This document shows, piece after piece, positions 1 to 9,618 of a DNA stretch of 64,000 nt. Below the pieces are notes generated by a model. The model searched no databases, was not told the origin of the DNA, and worked only from the letters and a program-made list of their open reading frames with translations. Each line of letters begins with the position of its first letter. Positions within the stretch are counted from its first letter, which is position 1. The DNA lies in NCBI RefSeq assembly GCF_000953135.1, contig NZ_LN614827.1:2261001-2325000 (forward strand), given 5' to 3'. A program made the position numbers and the translations under genes. The DNA comes from Legionella fallonii LLAP-10. GTDB lineage: Bacteria; Pseudomonadota; Gammaproteobacteria; Legionellales; Legionellaceae.

Positions 1-1779
1 ATTCTTTTGCTCGTTATCCAAAGCGCTTAGTTTTCCATCATTGATATGTTTAAGTTTTACTACAACGTAATCACCATTATCCAAAGTAACACCTTCTCTA
101 CTTTCTGGTCTCAACAAATTAAACGCTAAATCATTAATCATGGCGTTAGATTTATCATTATCTCTCGCTGCATTTGCAACTCCATGCCATTGTAATTGGT
201 TAGAGTGCATTAACTCTTGTTGTTGTTTATCTTCTACGGGATTTAATAAACTTGTCCCCACCTCTTTTGCCTTCGCTTCAGCAAGTTTTTTAGTAAGAAG
301 AGTTTTAATTTGATTATGAACCGTAGCTACAGACTGTTCTTTGGTAAGTATATGTTGATTGACACGTAATACTATAACAGCATCATTATCCAATTGAATT
401 GGATCACTATTATTACCGAGATCAAGAACATCATGACTAAAAGCAGTATTAATGACTTGCTTATTTTGTGTCACAGAATCGGTACCTGAAAAACGTGAAA
501 ATGGTTGAGTATGCTGAATTTTTAAGCCTAAAGCTTCTGAAACTGGTTGAAGCGAATCGGGAGATTGATAGCTCAAATCAGATAACTGCTCCAACGCTTG
601 TGCATATCGGGCTTGAGCCATATCCGTTGAAAGTTGCTCTCTGATCATAGAATCAACTTCGGCTAATGATCGAGTTGTTACTGGTTTATAATCTAGTAAT
701 TTAAAAATTTCAAAACCATGCTTAGTTTTTATTGGAGAAGAGATTTCACCGGGAGTTGTTAATGCTGACAACACTTTCCCATATTCATTCTGACCAGCTG
801 TAATCCAAGGCAGAACCCCTTTATCAGCTATAGACAGTTTATCATCTGACTTAGAGATAACAAATTGATCAAATTGCTGAGGAGATTTTTTCAACTCATT
901 ATACGCCTCATCAGCGTTCTTCTTAATTTGCTCCACCTCTGCTTGTGACGCATCCCCTGGCACAGCAAAGAGAATATGCGCAACATTCCATTGAGCAGGA
1001 GTTAGGAAATTACTTTGGTTGTCATCATAATATTTTTTTACATCTTCATCTGAAATATGAATTTTAGAACGAATATCGCTCATAGCAAGTTTGACATAAT
1101 CAATACTCACCTGCTCAGGAGTCATAAATTCTTTTTGGTGTTCCTTATAATATTGATTGACTTGCTCATCTGAAACTTTCACCTCTTTTTCAAAACGAGT
1201 AGCAGGGACTATAAGATAATCATAATCTCGGGTCTGCATGTATAATCTTACGAATTGCTTAATTTCGCCAGGCAATGCAAAAGAGCTCCCCATAAAAGCA
1301 AAACGCTGCTGGTTAAGTAACATGCCTTGTTTTACTTCACTTTGAAAAGTTTCAGGTGTAAATAATGCACCGTTTAGGGCTTGTTGATATCTCTGCGTAG
1401 AAAAATGACCATCTTCTTGGAATTGAGGAATCTGCACTATAGCCGCATTAGCCTGGTCTGCACTGACCTCAAAGCCGTAACGATGTGCTGCTTGAACCGT
1501 TACTTCATTGGTTATCATTTGGTTTAAGACTTGAGTTTGAAGATTCTTCTCGTCGGCAGCAGTCATATGTTCGATATCTTGCTGCGCACGCGCGCGTCTG
1601 TAATTAGCTTCAAATGCTTGATTCGTTATTGGCAGCTCATTAACAACCACTTTGGCATTAGACGTCTGGTGGGATTGAAAATAATAATCAACACCAAAAA
1701 GTGTAAACGTAATAGCAATTAATATAATGACTAACCAGGCGACAATACCTTGAATACGTTCATTTAACTTCTGCAACAT
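1..1779 (-). CDS. ppiD: PpiD, periplasmic folding chaperone (partial)
   Basis: This is the N-terminal 593 codons of a membrane-anchored SurA/PpiD-type chaperone that helps outer-membrane and periplasmic proteins fold. The frame is open to base 1, so the C-terminus lies outside the window. The start is the ATG at 1777-1779. The protein begins with a short cytoplasmic stretch, one membrane anchor (about residues 12-30, ending LFGVDYYF), and then a SurA_N-like helical region. A parvulin domain follows around residues 250-360 (motifs AHILFAVPGD and KHGFEIFKLLDYK). PpiD parvulin domains are often inactive as isomerases, and activity cannot be judged here. It is read away from hupB and the two tRNAs, matching the usual ppiD-downstream-of-hupB order. 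Confidence 0.9.
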   Translation of the reverse strand, partial: MLQKLNERIQGIVAWLVIILIAITFTLFGVDYYFQSHQTSNAKVVVNELPITNQAFEANYRRARAQQDIEHMTAADEKNLQTQVLNQMITNEVTVQAAHRYGFEVSADQANAAIVQIPQFQEDGHFSTQRYQQALNGALFTPETFQSEVKQGMLLNQQRFAFMGSSFALPGEIKQFVRLYMQTRDYDYLIVPATRFEKEVKVSDEQVNQYYKEHQKEFMTPEQVSIDYVKLAMSDIRSKIHISDEDVKKYYDDNQSNFLTPAQWNVAHILFAVPGDASQAEVEQIKKNADEAYNELKKSPQQFDQFVISKSDDKLSIADKGVLPWITAGQNEYGKVLSALTTPGEISSPIKTKHGFEIFKLLDYKPVTTRSLAEVDSMIREQLSTDMAQARYAQALEQLSDLSYQSPDSLQPVSEALGLKIQHTQPFSRFSGTDSVTQNKQVINTAFSHDVLDLGNNSDPIQLDNDAVIVLRVNQHILTKEQSVATVHNQIKTLLTKKLAEAKAKEVGTSLLNPVEDKQQQELMHSNQLQWHGVANAARDNDKSNAMINDLAFNLLRPESREGVTLDNGDYVVVKLKHINDGKLSALDNEQKN

Positions 1780-1841
1780 GTCCGGAGATCCATTTTTCTA
1801 ATAAATAAGATTGATAAAGTGAGAGTGTATCATAACTTGAT

Positions 1842-1868
1842 AAAAAAAACGCGCCTTTCGGCGCGTTA
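1842..1868 (-). terminator. Rho-independent terminator after tRNA-Asp
   Basis: On the minus strand a 7-8 bp GC-rich stem (ACGCGCC/GGCGCGT, loop GAAA) is followed at once by eight T residues. It lies just past the 3' end of tRNA-Asp and before ppiD, so it should end the hupB-tRNA transcript or insulate ppiD. Confidence 0.85.
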
Positions 1869-1871
1869 TTC

Positions 1872-1948
1872 TGGCGGAGTGGACGGGGCTCGAACCCGCG
1901 ACCCCCGGCGTGACAGGCCGGTATTCTGACCAACTGAACTACCACTCC
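1872..1948 (-). tRNA. tRNA-Asp (GTC)
   Basis: The minus strand folds into a complete cloverleaf with acceptor stem GGAGTGG/CCACTCC, anticodon loop CTGTCAC giving anticodon GTC, a T-arm with GGTTCGAGCCC, and an encoded CCA. It forms a pair with tRNA-Val 6 bases upstream. Confidence 0.97.
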
Positions 1949-1954
1949 ATTTCT

Positions 1955-2030
1955 TGGTGGGTGCTGTAGGGATCGAACCTACGACCCTCGCCTTGTAAGG
2001 GCGATGCTCTCCCAGCTGAGCTAAGCACCC
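1955..2030 (-). tRNA. tRNA-Val (TAC)
   Basis: Complete cloverleaf on the minus strand: acceptor GGGTGCT, anticodon loop CTTACAA (anticodon TAC), T-arm GGTTCGATCCC, encoded CCA. It starts 7 bases after the end of hupB and is likely co-transcribed with it. Confidence 0.97.
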
Positions 2031-2037
2031 AGAAATC

Positions 2038-2316
2038 TTAAGCTTCTTGTACTGCTTCTTTTAAATTCTTGCCTGCTTTAAACTTGGCTACTCTAGATGC
2101 TTTAATCTGAATAGTTTTGCCAGTTTGCGGGTTTCTACCGGTACGTGCTGAACGATTACCTGTTGAGAAAGAACCAAATCCAGGTATTACAACTTGATCG
2201 CCACTTCTTAAGGCATCAGTTACAGTAGTCATAAAAGTTTCAAGAACTCTGCTCGCGTCAGCTTTAGTTAAACCTGAACCGCTTGCTATAGCTTCAACTA
2301 ATTCACTCTTATTCAT
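2038..2316 (-). CDS. hupB: DNA-binding protein HU (beta type)
   Basis: A 92-residue histone-like nucleoid protein that binds and bends DNA as a dimer. It is the usual HU length and carries the family landmarks: an N-terminal helix pair (MNKSELVEAIA), the VVIPGFGSF turn and the beta-arm sequence ARTGRNPQTGKTI. The ATG at 2314-2316 is preceded by a good AGGGG ribosome site and a sigma70-like promoter. It lies between lon and the tRNA-Val/tRNA-Asp pair, the standard lon-hupB-ppiD order of gammaproteobacteria. Confidence 0.97.
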   Translation of the reverse strand: MNKSELVEAIASGSGLTKADASRVLETFMTTVTDALRSGDQVVIPGFGSFSTGNRSARTGRNPQTGKTIQIKASRVAKFKAGKNLKEAVQEA

Positions 2317-2357
2317 CTTTTCCCCTTGTACAGTTAATCATCCATATTCCGGAGCTG

Positions 2358-2386
2358 ATTTAAACAGATTTAACTGCCCCAGTCAA
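2358..2386 (-). promoter_or_regulatory. Predicted sigma70 promoter of hupB
   Basis: On the minus strand TTGACT (2381-2386) and TTAAAT (2358-2363) are 17 bases apart. The -35 matches the consensus at five of six positions and the -10 at four. The start site would fall about 35 bases before the hupB ATG. Confidence 0.6.
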
Positions 2387-2445
2387 GTCTATACTTCCTT
2401 GCGGTGCCCACCAGTGGCGGGCGACGAAGTGAAATATACCCGGTA

Positions 2446-4887
2446 TTAATGGGTATGTAAATCATTATTTTTAATTTTTTTCGTTTTTTTACTTACATTA
2501 GCATCAGCTTGTACATTTTGTGGCTTTTCAACCCAAGGACTACGTTGTAAAGCCAGTTCTAGAACCTGATCTATTGTTTTAACTGGATGAATTTTAAGCT
2601 TACGTAGAACATTATCAGGAATCTCCTCCAAATCTTTTACGTTCTCTTCAGGAATAATTACATGCTTAATGCCCCCACGGTGAGCAGCTAATAATTTTTC
2701 TTTTAAACCGCCTATGGGTAAAACTTGGCCGCGCAGTGTAATTTCCCCTGTCATCGCCACATCCGCTTTTACTGGAATTTGTGTCACAACAGAAACAAGT
2801 ACCGTACACATACCAATACCAGCACTTGGTCCATCTTTAGGAGTAGCCCCTTCAGGAACATGCACATGAAAATCGTTTTTCTCATAGAAATCTTCAGCCA
2901 AACCAAATTTACTAGCTCGACTTCGTACAACAGTCATTGCTGCAAGAATAGATTCCTGCATGACCTCACCTAGCTGACCAGTATGAGTTACTTTCCCTTT
3001 ACCTGGCATCATGGACGCTTCAAGAGTAAGTAATTCACCACCTACACTAGTCCATGCTAACCCAGTCACTTGTCCCACTTGGTCAAACTCTTCGGCTAAT
3101 CCATATCTATATTTCTTAACACCCAAATATTTCTCAATATTGCTTACCGAAATATTAACTTTCTTATTTTTCTTGCTGGATAAAATATCTTTAACTACCT
3201 TGCGGCAAACGCTAGCTATATCCCGCTCCAGATTACGTACGCCTGCTTCTCGAGTATAGAACCTAATGATATCTCTTATAGCGCCCTCACTGATCGTGAT
3301 TTCGCTATTATTCAATCCATTAAGAACAACTTGTTTGGGTACCAGATACTGTTCCGCGATATTTATTTTTTCATCTTCAGTATATCCAGCCAAACGAATC
3401 ACTTCCATTCTATCGAGTAACGGTGCCGGTATCTCTAAAGAATTCGCTGTAGCTATAAACATAACATCACTGAGATCATAATCCACTTCTAAATAATGAT
3501 CGCTAAATGTATGGTTTTGCTCGGGATCTAGCACCTCAAGCAAAGCAGAAGCCGGATCACCACGAAAATCCATAGCCATTTTGTCCACTTCATCCAACAT
3601 GATCAGCGGATTTTTAACCCCTGCTTTGCATAATTTCTGGATAATCTTACCTGGCATAGAACCTATATAAGTTCTTCTATGCCCTCTAATTTCAGCCTCA
3701 TCACGAACACCGCCCAAAGCGATACGAATAAAAGTACGTCCTGTAGCATTAGCAATTGATTGCCCCAAAGAAGTCTTACCAACCCCTGGAGGTCCAACCA
3801 AGCACAAAATTGGTCCTTTAAGACGTTTAACTCTTTGCTGTACTGCCAGGTATTCAATAATACGTTCTTTAACACGCTCCAGACCATAATGCTCTTTATC
3901 TAATAATTTTTCAGCTTTACGCAAATCAAACTGGATTTTATTTTTCTTTTTCCATGGAACCAGGAGCATCCAGTCTAGATAGTTACGAATAACTGTTGCT
4001 TCAGCAGACATGGGAGACATCATTTTTAATTTATGTAATTCAGCAAGAGATTTTTCTTTTGCTTCTTTGGGCATACCCGCTTTATTAATCGCACTTTCTA
4101 ATTGATCAATTTCATTGCCTTCTTCGCCCAACTCACCTAATTCTTTTTGAATGGCCTTCATTTGTTCATTGAGATAATATTCTCGTTGGCTCTTTTCCAT
4201 CTGACGCTTTACGCGGCCGCGTACTCGTTTTTCAACATGAAGCAGATCAATCTCATTTTCTATAGCAGCCATTAAACGTTCAAGACGGGTTCCTACATCA
4301 TTGGTCTCTAATAGTTCTTGTTTATCATCTACCTTGAGAGTCAAATGGGCAGCAATAGTATCAGCAAGTCGGCCTGGCTCTTCAATGCCAGCTAAAGGTG
4401 AAAGTACCTCTGGTGGAATTTTTTTATTGAGTTTAATGTATTGTTCAAATTGAGACATTAAAGAGCGCATTAAGATACCAATCTCTTGCTCTTGTAATGC
4501 AGTGCTCTGCTCTTCTATTGGCTCTAGAGAAGCCTCTAAATAACCTTTATCCTGAGTATATTCTTTTGCTCTAGCACGTTGCTCACCTTCAACTAATACC
4601 TTTACTGTACCATCAGGTAATTTCAATAACTGCAATACACTTGATAATGTACCAACCTGAAAAATATCCTCTGGAGTTGGATCATCATTAGAAGATTTGC
4701 GTTGAGCGACTAGAAAAATCTGCTTATTATCAATCATCGCCGCTTCAAGAGCTTTAATTGATTTACCCCGCCCGACAAAAAGAGGAATAACCATATGAGG
4801 GTAAACCACTACGTCTCTTAATGGTAGTACAGGTAGGTTAGACAGTTTTTCAGTCTTATTTGGTATTACTTCATTTTCATCAGACAT
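2446..4887 (-). CDS. lon: ATP-dependent protease Lon
   Basis: An 813-aa cytoplasmic AAA+ serine protease that degrades misfolded and regulatory proteins. In order it has an N-terminal substrate-binding domain (starts [15 protein letters not shown], about residues 18-210), a coiled coil, an AAA+ module with Walker [10 protein letters not shown] (Lys about 371) and Walker [10 protein letters not shown], and a C-terminal protease domain. The catalytic Ser is in DGPSAG (about residue 688) and the catalytic Lys in GGLKEK (729-731). Length and motifs are those of intact Lon. The C-terminus has a basic tail ending in KKTKKIKNN. It follows clpX at a 600-base gap with its own promoter. Confidence 0.98.
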   Translation of the reverse strand: MSDENEVIPNKTEKLSNLPVLPLRDVVVYPHMVIPLFVGRGKSIKALEAAMIDNKQIFLVAQRKSSNDDPTPEDIFQVGTLSSVLQLLKLPDGTVKVLVEGEQRARAKEYTQDKGYLEASLEPIEEQSTALQEQEIGILMRSLMSQFEQYIKLNKKIPPEVLSPLAGIEEPGRLADTIAAHLTLKVDDKQELLETNDVGTRLERLMAAIENEIDLLHVEKRVRGRVKRQMEKSQREYYLNEQMKAIQKELGELGEEGNEIDQLESAINKAGMPKEAKEKSLAELHKLKMMSPMSAEATVIRNYLDWMLLVPWKKKNKIQFDLRKAEKLLDKEHYGLERVKERIIEYLAVQQRVKRLKGPILCLVGPPGVGKTSLGQSIANATGRTFIRIALGGVRDEAEIRGHRRTYIGSMPGKIIQKLCKAGVKNPLIMLDEVDKMAMDFRGDPASALLEVLDPEQNHTFSDHYLEVDYDLSDVMFIATANSLEIPAPLLDRMEVIRLAGYTEDEKINIAEQYLVPKQVVLNGLNNSEITISEGAIRDIIRFYTREAGVRNLERDIASVCRKVVKDILSSKKNKKVNISVSNIEKYLGVKKYRYGLAEEFDQVGQVTGLAWTSVGGELLTLEASMMPGKGKVTHTGQLGEVMQESILAAMTVVRSRASKFGLAEDFYEKNDFHVHVPEGATPKDGPSAGIGMCTVLVSVVTQIPVKADVAMTGEITLRGQVLPIGGLKEKLLAAHRGGIKHVIIPEENVKDLEEIPDNVLRKLKIHPVKTIDQVLELALQRSPWVEKPQNVQADANVSKKTKKIKNNDLHTH

Positions 4888-4943
4888 AATGAACCCTTAT
4901 TCAAACGAAAAGCCATAGTATAAATGTTGCCGTGTTTTATATG

Positions 4944-4972
4944 AGTATACAGATATTAGTGTTAGGGAACAA
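4944..4972 (-). promoter_or_regulatory. Possible promoter of lon
   Basis: On the minus strand TTGTTC (4967-4972) and TATACT (4944-4949) are spaced 17 bases apart, about 60 bases before the lon ATG. I did not see a clear sigma32 (heat-shock) promoter in the same stretch. Confidence 0.45.
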
Positions 4973-5133
4973 TTCATTAAACGCTTGCTAACTTATTGAT
5001 TTTTTGGTAATCAGAACAAAACTAAAAGACCAATTACCAATAATAAACCGATTTCATAGCAACACATTTGTGACTATTCACGTAATAACGTCTATCTAAG
5101 CTTTTGTAATGTAGAGCATACTCTTGGCCAATT

Positions 5134-5225
5134 GCCGTCAAGCTAAAATCTAAGTCCCTATCCACCGAGGGAGAGGATGGGGATGAGGGGAAATTTATAT
5201 CATTTCCTCCTAAACCTAACAGCAA
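5134..5225. repeat. Dispersed intergenic repeat, family A, copy 1
   Basis: It begins GCCGTCAAGCT and contains a core (TCCCT, CGAGGGAGAGG, GGGGAAATTTA, TCATTTCCTCCT) that recurs at 14467-14653. There the far end is CTTGACGGC, the reverse complement of the near end. The element therefore looks like a short non-coding repeat with inverted ends. Confidence 0.6.
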
Positions 5226-5483
5226 TGATCCAGTATCCGACCGACTACTTAAACTAACGTCATTAACTATTCGCGACTTGATTATTCAAGAAATTTACGA
5301 AGAAGGGATTCTTAATTTTGGCGCAACATTTAGAGAAGCAGTTTATGCCAAATCCAGGAACCCCTACCACGTGCAGAACAGTTTGAGGTCGTGAATGGTT
5401 CTAAACTTTATTCTCAACTATTTTTAAGAGGAGTGAGCATTTGATTTCCGCAGTAAAGAACCACGGAAATCTTTCGATGACTG

Positions 5484-6758
5484 TTATTCTTTACTGCCTG
5501 ATACACTTTTCATCTCATCTTGTTCATAAATGAGAATAGGTTTGGATGAATTATTTACTATACTCTCATCAATAACCACCTTATTCACACCTTCCAAGGA
5601 AGGTAATTCATACATGGTGTCTAAAAGAATATTTTCAAGTATAGCTCTTAAACCGCGAGCACCCATTTTTCTGTTCATGGCTTTTTTAGCAATAGCGACC
5701 AAAGCTTCGTCCCTAAACTCAAGCTCAACACCTTCCATTTTAAATAAAGATTGAAATTGCTTTGTTAAGGCATTCTTAGGACCAGTTAAGATATTAATCA
5801 AAGCAGGCTCATCTAACTCCTGCAAGGTAGTAACAACCGGTAAACGACCTACAAATTCAGGAATTAATCCATATTTGATCAAGTCATCTGATTCTAGTTG
5901 ACTTAAAACTTTAGATACTTCATTACTAGTATCTTTTTTGTTTTTTAATTGCGCAGAGAATCCTATTCCAGATTTATCACTTCGTTCTCTTATTACTTTT
6001 TCCAAGCCAGCAAAAGCACCGCCGCAAATAAATAAGATATTAGAAGTATCTACTTGTAAAAACTCTTGTTGGGGATGCTTACGACCACCTTGGGGAGGTA
6101 CAGAAGCAATAGTACCCTCAATTAATTTAAGCAACGCTTGTTGAACCCCTTCCCCAGATACATCTCTGGTTATTGAAGGATTATCAGATTTACGTGAAAT
6201 CTTATCAATTTCATCAATGTAAACGATACCTTGTTGTGCCTTATCTACATCATAATCGCACTTTTGTAAAAGCTTCTGGATAATGTTCTCGACGTCTTCA
6301 CCCACATAACCTGCCTCAGTAAGTGTCGTTGCATCAGCCATAGCAAATGGAACATTCAATATACGCGCTAGAGTTTGAGCTAAAAGAGTTTTACCACTAC
6401 CAGTTGGGCCTATAAGTAAAATATTACTTTTTCCAAGCTCAATACCGTCTTCATTTTTATGTTGTAAACGTTTGTAATGGTTATATACAGCAACCGACAA
6501 TACTTTTTTGGCGTGAGTTTGTCCAATTACATATTCATCAAGGAAATTAGAAATTTCTTTTGGTGTTGGTAGCCGTGTTTCTGTTTCTTCATGAGTTTCA
6601 TGTGTTTCTTCTCGAATGATATCATTACATAATTCAACACACTCATCACACACAAACACTGAAGGCCCAGCAATCAGTTTTTTTACTTCATGTTGACTCT
6701 TACCACAAAAAGAACAATACAGAACTTTATCTCCACTTCCGTTACCGGATTTACTCAT
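5484..6758 (-). CDS. clpX: ClpX, ATPase subunit of the ClpXP protease
   Basis: A 424-aa AAA+ unfoldase that recognises tagged substrates and feeds them to ClpP. It has the N-terminal zinc-binding domain ([11 protein letters not shown] and CDECVELC, four Cys), Walker A GPTGSGKT, Walker [10 protein letters not shown] and sensor motifs. The IGF loop that docks on ClpP (SGIGFSA) is present. I place the start at the ATG at 6756-6758, which has an AAGGGG ribosome site 7 bases away, rather than at the TTG two codons upstream. It lies downstream of clpP on the same strand, as is usual. Confidence 0.97.
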   Translation of the reverse strand: MSKSGNGSGDKVLYCSFCGKSQHEVKKLIAGPSVFVCDECVELCNDIIREETHETHEETETRLPTPKEISNFLDEYVIGQTHAKKVLSVAVYNHYKRLQHKNEDGIELGKSNILLIGPTGSGKTLLAQTLARILNVPFAMADATTLTEAGYVGEDVENIIQKLLQKCDYDVDKAQQGIVYIDEIDKISRKSDNPSITRDVSGEGVQQALLKLIEGTIASVPPQGGRKHPQQEFLQVDTSNILFICGGAFAGLEKVIRERSDKSGIGFSAQLKNKKDTSNEVSKVLSQLESDDLIKYGLIPEFVGRLPVVTTLQELDEPALINILTGPKNALTKQFQSLFKMEGVELEFRDEALVAIAKKAMNRKMGARGLRAILENILLDTMYELPSLEGVNKVVIDESIVNNSSKPILIYEQDEMKSVSGSKE

Positions 6759-6849
6759 AACCAAACCCCTTCTTACAGCTATTACGTAAAACAGTAATAC
6801 ACATGTAAAATTTTAGTCAATCAGAAAAAGATATGCCACTTTAATTTGT

Positions 6850-6880
6850 GCCAACTTAGAGCCTAGACCACTAAGTTGGC
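6850..6880 (-). terminator. Stem-loop between clpP and clpX
   Basis: The arms CCAACTTAG and CTAAGTTGG form a perfect 9 bp stem around an 11-base loop in the 143-base clpP-clpX gap. There is no long T run, so it may act as a partial terminator or an mRNA-processing site. Confidence 0.4.
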
Positions 6881-6901
6881 TAAAATACATCTATAAATCA
6901 A

Positions 6902-7543
6902 TTACTCAGCTTTACCAGATAATAATTCTCTATCATAAAGCACTTTATCAATTAACCCATATTCAACGGCTTGGGTAGCACTCATGAAATTATCACGCTC
7001 AGTATCATGCATGATCTGATCTGGCGTCTTTTTAGTATGATGAGCCATGATATTATTCAAACGCTCTCTTACTGCTAAGGTTTCGCGCGCATGAATTTCA
7101 ATATCTGTAGCTTGTCCTCTATAGCCGCCCAAAGGTTGGTGAATCATGACACGTGAATTAGGTAAACAGAAACGTTTACCCTCAGCGCCTGCACATAATA
7201 GTAAGGCAGCAGCACTAGCTGCTTGCCCAATACATAAAGTGCTAACATCTGGCTTGATAAATTGCATTGTATCGTAAATAGCAAGCCCAGCAGTAACTAC
7301 TCCACCTGGAGAATTGATATACAGTGATATATCCTTCTCGGGATTTTCAGACTCAAGAAACAATAATTGAGCAACGACTAAATTAGCCATATGATCCTCA
7401 ACCTCACCTAAAAGGAATATAATGCGTTCCTTTAATAATCGTGAGTAAATATCATACGAGCGCTCACCTCGAGAGGTTTGCTCAATTACCATTGGAACTA
7501 GTCCACTAACATTACGCATCATATTTTCTGAATAACCTGCCAT
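6902..7543 (-). CDS. clpP: ClpP, proteolytic subunit
   Basis: A 213-aa serine protease that forms the double heptamer degraded-substrate chamber partnered by ClpX. The nucleophile motif [11 protein letters not shown] and the catalytic His motif MIHQPLGG are both intact, and a catalytic Asp lies in TERDNFM. It has a short N-terminal propeptide and an ATG start with GGAG 10 bases upstream. It begins 6 bases after the trigger-factor stop, so tig and clpP are co-transcribed. This is the standard order. Confidence 0.98.
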   Translation of the reverse strand: MAGYSENMMRNVSGLVPMVIEQTSRGERSYDIYSRLLKERIIFLLGEVEDHMANLVVAQLLFLESENPEKDISLYINSPGGVVTAGLAIYDTMQFIKPDVSTLCIGQAASAAALLLCAGAEGKRFCLPNSRVMIHQPLGGYRGQATDIEIHARETLAVRERLNNIMAHHTKKTPDQIMHDTERDNFMSATQAVEYGLIDKVLYDRELLSGKAE

Positions 7544-7548
7544 GCTTA

Positions 7549-8880
7549 TTATTCTCCTTTCTTTTCAGTGTCCTTTTTAGGGTTCATCACTGAATCATAA
7601 TCCATATTCTTATGCTTGATCTTCGCATCTGCAGCTATTTTATCTGCAACAATCTCTTCCATAACTAATGCTTCAATTTCAGCCAGATGCTCTTTGCTGC
7701 TTTGGTACCAAGCACGTAGTTCATCAGGATTTTCATAAGCAGTAGCAAACTTATCGATCATTGCTTCTACTTTATCTTTTTCGGCAGTTATTTGATGCTT
7801 TTTAACATATTCTGAAAATAGTAAGCCAAGATGAACGCGACGTTTTGCTTGTTCTTCGAACAGCTCTCTTGGGAAATCAGGAATCTGCTCATCATCTCTA
7901 TGTTCATGTCCGAAAAGACGATGATACATATCATGTTTCAGGTGCTCAATCTCTTTATCAATTAGTGCCAATGGCAAGTCAATTGGATTTAATTCCATTA
8001 ACTTATCGAACAGCTTTTCTCTGTTCATCATACCAACACGTCGTTCTAACTCACGAGTCATATTGTTTTTAATATCTTTAGTTAAAGCGTCAATTCCACC
8101 CTCTTTGATATTAAACTTTTCAGCAAATGCGTCATCAAGCTCGGGTAATTGACCTTCCATAACTTTTTGGATAGTAATTTTAAACGTAGTTTCCTTACCC
8201 GCTAAATCTTTGTGTCCATAATCTTCTGGGAATTTAACTTTAATATCAAAAGGCTTATCTTTTTTACCGCCAATAATTCCATCTTCAAATCCAGGAATCA
8301 TTGAACCAGAACCTATAACTAACTCATAACCTTCAGCGGTACCACCATCAAAAGGTTTGTCATCAAGGAAGCCTTGGAAATCAATAACGACTTTATCGTC
8401 TTTCTTAACAGCGTGAGATACTTCAGTCCAGACTTTATTCTGTTCTCTTAGTTTATCTAGCATGTCGCTGACATCTTTGTCTGTTACTTCAGAGCGGGTT
8501 AACTCAACAGCAGCTTGATTCAATTCATTAACTTCAAATACAGGCATTACTTCGAAAGTTGCAGTGTATACAAAATCTTTACCCTTCTCGAGTTGCTCTG
8601 GCTCAACGTTAGGGTAACCTGCAGGAACTAACTCATTCTTCTGTAATGCTTCGTATAAAGTAGATTGAACCATTTCTCGAGCCACTTCTTCACGAACACT
8701 ATCAGAATAACGATTTTTAACAACATCCATAGGTACTTTGCCTGGACGGAAGCCATCAACCTTCACCTTACGGGCAAGATTTTTGAGGCGCAAGCTTACT
8801 TCTTCCTCAACTTTCTCTGTGGGTACAGAAACTGTAATCTTACGTTCCAAACCTTTTAGGGTCTCTACAGAAACTTGCAT
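7549..8880 (-). CDS. tig: Trigger factor, ribosome-bound chaperone
   Basis: A 443-aa chaperone that binds ribosomal protein L23 and shelters nascent chains. It has the N-terminal ribosome-binding domain with the signature loop ([12 protein letters not shown], about residue 43), a central FKBP-type isomerase domain (about 150-240, [17 protein letters not shown]) and a helical C-terminal arm domain. I chose the ATG at 8878-8880, which has GAGAGG about 7 bases upstream, over the adjacent TTG. The C-terminus is charged (KKDTEKKGE). Confidence 0.97.
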   Translation of the reverse strand: MQVSVETLKGLERKITVSVPTEKVEEEVSLRLKNLARKVKVDGFRPGKVPMDVVKNRYSDSVREEVAREMVQSTLYEALQKNELVPAGYPNVEPEQLEKGKDFVYTATFEVMPVFEVNELNQAAVELTRSEVTDKDVSDMLDKLREQNKVWTEVSHAVKKDDKVVIDFQGFLDDKPFDGGTAEGYELVIGSGSMIPGFEDGIIGGKKDKPFDIKVKFPEDYGHKDLAGKETTFKITIQKVMEGQLPELDDAFAEKFNIKEGGIDALTKDIKNNMTRELERRVGMMNREKLFDKLMELNPIDLPLALIDKEIEHLKHDMYHRLFGHEHRDDEQIPDFPRELFEEQAKRRVHLGLLFSEYVKKHQITAEKDKVEAMIDKFATAYENPDELRAWYQSSKEHLAEIEALVMEEIVADKIAADAKIKHKNMDYDSVMNPKKDTEKKGE

Positions 8881-8911
8881 CAATTCACCTCTCGGAAATT
8901 ATCATGAAATG

Positions 8912-8996
8912 TGGTGCGAAAGGAGAGACTCGAACTCTCACGGGTTGCCCCGCTGGAACCTAAATCCAGTGCGTCTACCAATTCCGCCACTTTCGC
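8912..8996 (-). tRNA. tRNA-Leu (TAG)
   Basis: A class II tRNA with a variable arm. The acceptor is GCGAAAG, the anticodon stem CTGGA/TCCAG encloses loop TTTAGGT (anticodon TAG), and CCA is encoded. It is the first of a four-tRNA cluster on the minus strand. Confidence 0.96.
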
Positions 8997-9076
8997 AATT
9001 AGGTTGGATTATCAATCAGTAATTCAATCTTGTAAAGACTCAGCTAGAATCTTTAGCGGTAGATCAATTGATCATT

Positions 9077-9153
9077 TGGGGTGAACGATGGGACTCGAAC
9101 CCACGACAACCGGGATCACAACCCGGGGCTCTACCAACTGAGCTACGCTCACC
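9077..9153 (-). tRNA. tRNA-His (GTG)
   Basis: Cloverleaf on the minus strand with anticodon GTG. It has the extra G(-1) opposite C73 that is diagnostic of tRNA-His, and an encoded CCA. Confidence 0.96.
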
Positions 9154-9192
9154 ATTAATCTTTACCAGTACATTATACAGCCGCTTGGCGAC

Positions 9193-9269
9193 TGGCGCGC
9201 CCGGCAGGATTCGAACCTGCTACCCTCGGCTTAGAAGGCCGATGCTCTATCCAGATGAGCTACGGGCGC
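9193..9269 (-). tRNA. tRNA-Arg (TCT)
   Basis: Cloverleaf with acceptor GCGCCCG, anticodon loop CTTCTAA (anticodon TCT), T-arm GGTTCGAATCC and an encoded CCA. Confidence 0.96.
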
Positions 9270-9275
9270 TTAATT

Positions 9276-9352
9276 TGGTCGGGGAGGAGGGATTCGAACC
9301 CCCGACATCCTGCTCCCAAAGCAGGCGCGCTACCAGACTGCGCTACACCCCG
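9276..9352 (-). tRNA. tRNA-Pro (TGG)
   Basis: Cloverleaf with acceptor CGGGGTG, anticodon loop TTTGGGA (anticodon TGG) and an encoded CCA. It is the first gene of the Pro-Arg-His-Leu run, with only 6 bases to tRNA-Arg, so the cluster is likely one transcript. Confidence 0.96.
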
Positions 9353-9618
9353 TTAACCCGTCCCAAGGACAGAGCGCAAATGATACTAGGGGATATCGCT
9401 AAGGTCAATATCTTAATTCATTAATTTTTAATTAATTTTATTTTAGTGCAAATTTAGACCTACATCTGTTTAAATCCTCTACAAAACAGCACATTACTAG
9501 AGAATGTACTATACAAATTAAAACCAAAAACTTAAATGTCCTGCTCCCATAAACTGTTTCTATCTTAATCGCCAATTTTCAGCTAGCATTGGTGATTATC
9601 GTTTTAAATTACTTAGTC

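Larger units (their letters stand above)
4888..5483. other. Gene-free 596-base gap between lon and clpX
   Basis: The gap holds the lon promoter, one copy of a dispersed repeat (5134-5225) and a short stretch at about 5258-5380. Read on the plus strand, that stretch gives a plausible peptide fragment (IIQEIYEEGILNFGA) without a start or upstream frame. That peptide recalls the C-terminal part of class III aminotransferases, so the stretch may be a gene remnant. Nothing else recognisable was seen. Confidence 0.5.

Noticed and set aside
1760..1945. 61-aa minus-strand frame
   Set aside because: It overlaps tRNA-Asp and the terminator, with no supporting protein features.
9068..9424. 118-aa plus-strand frame
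   Set aside because: It runs through the antisense of three tRNA genes (His, Arg, Pro).
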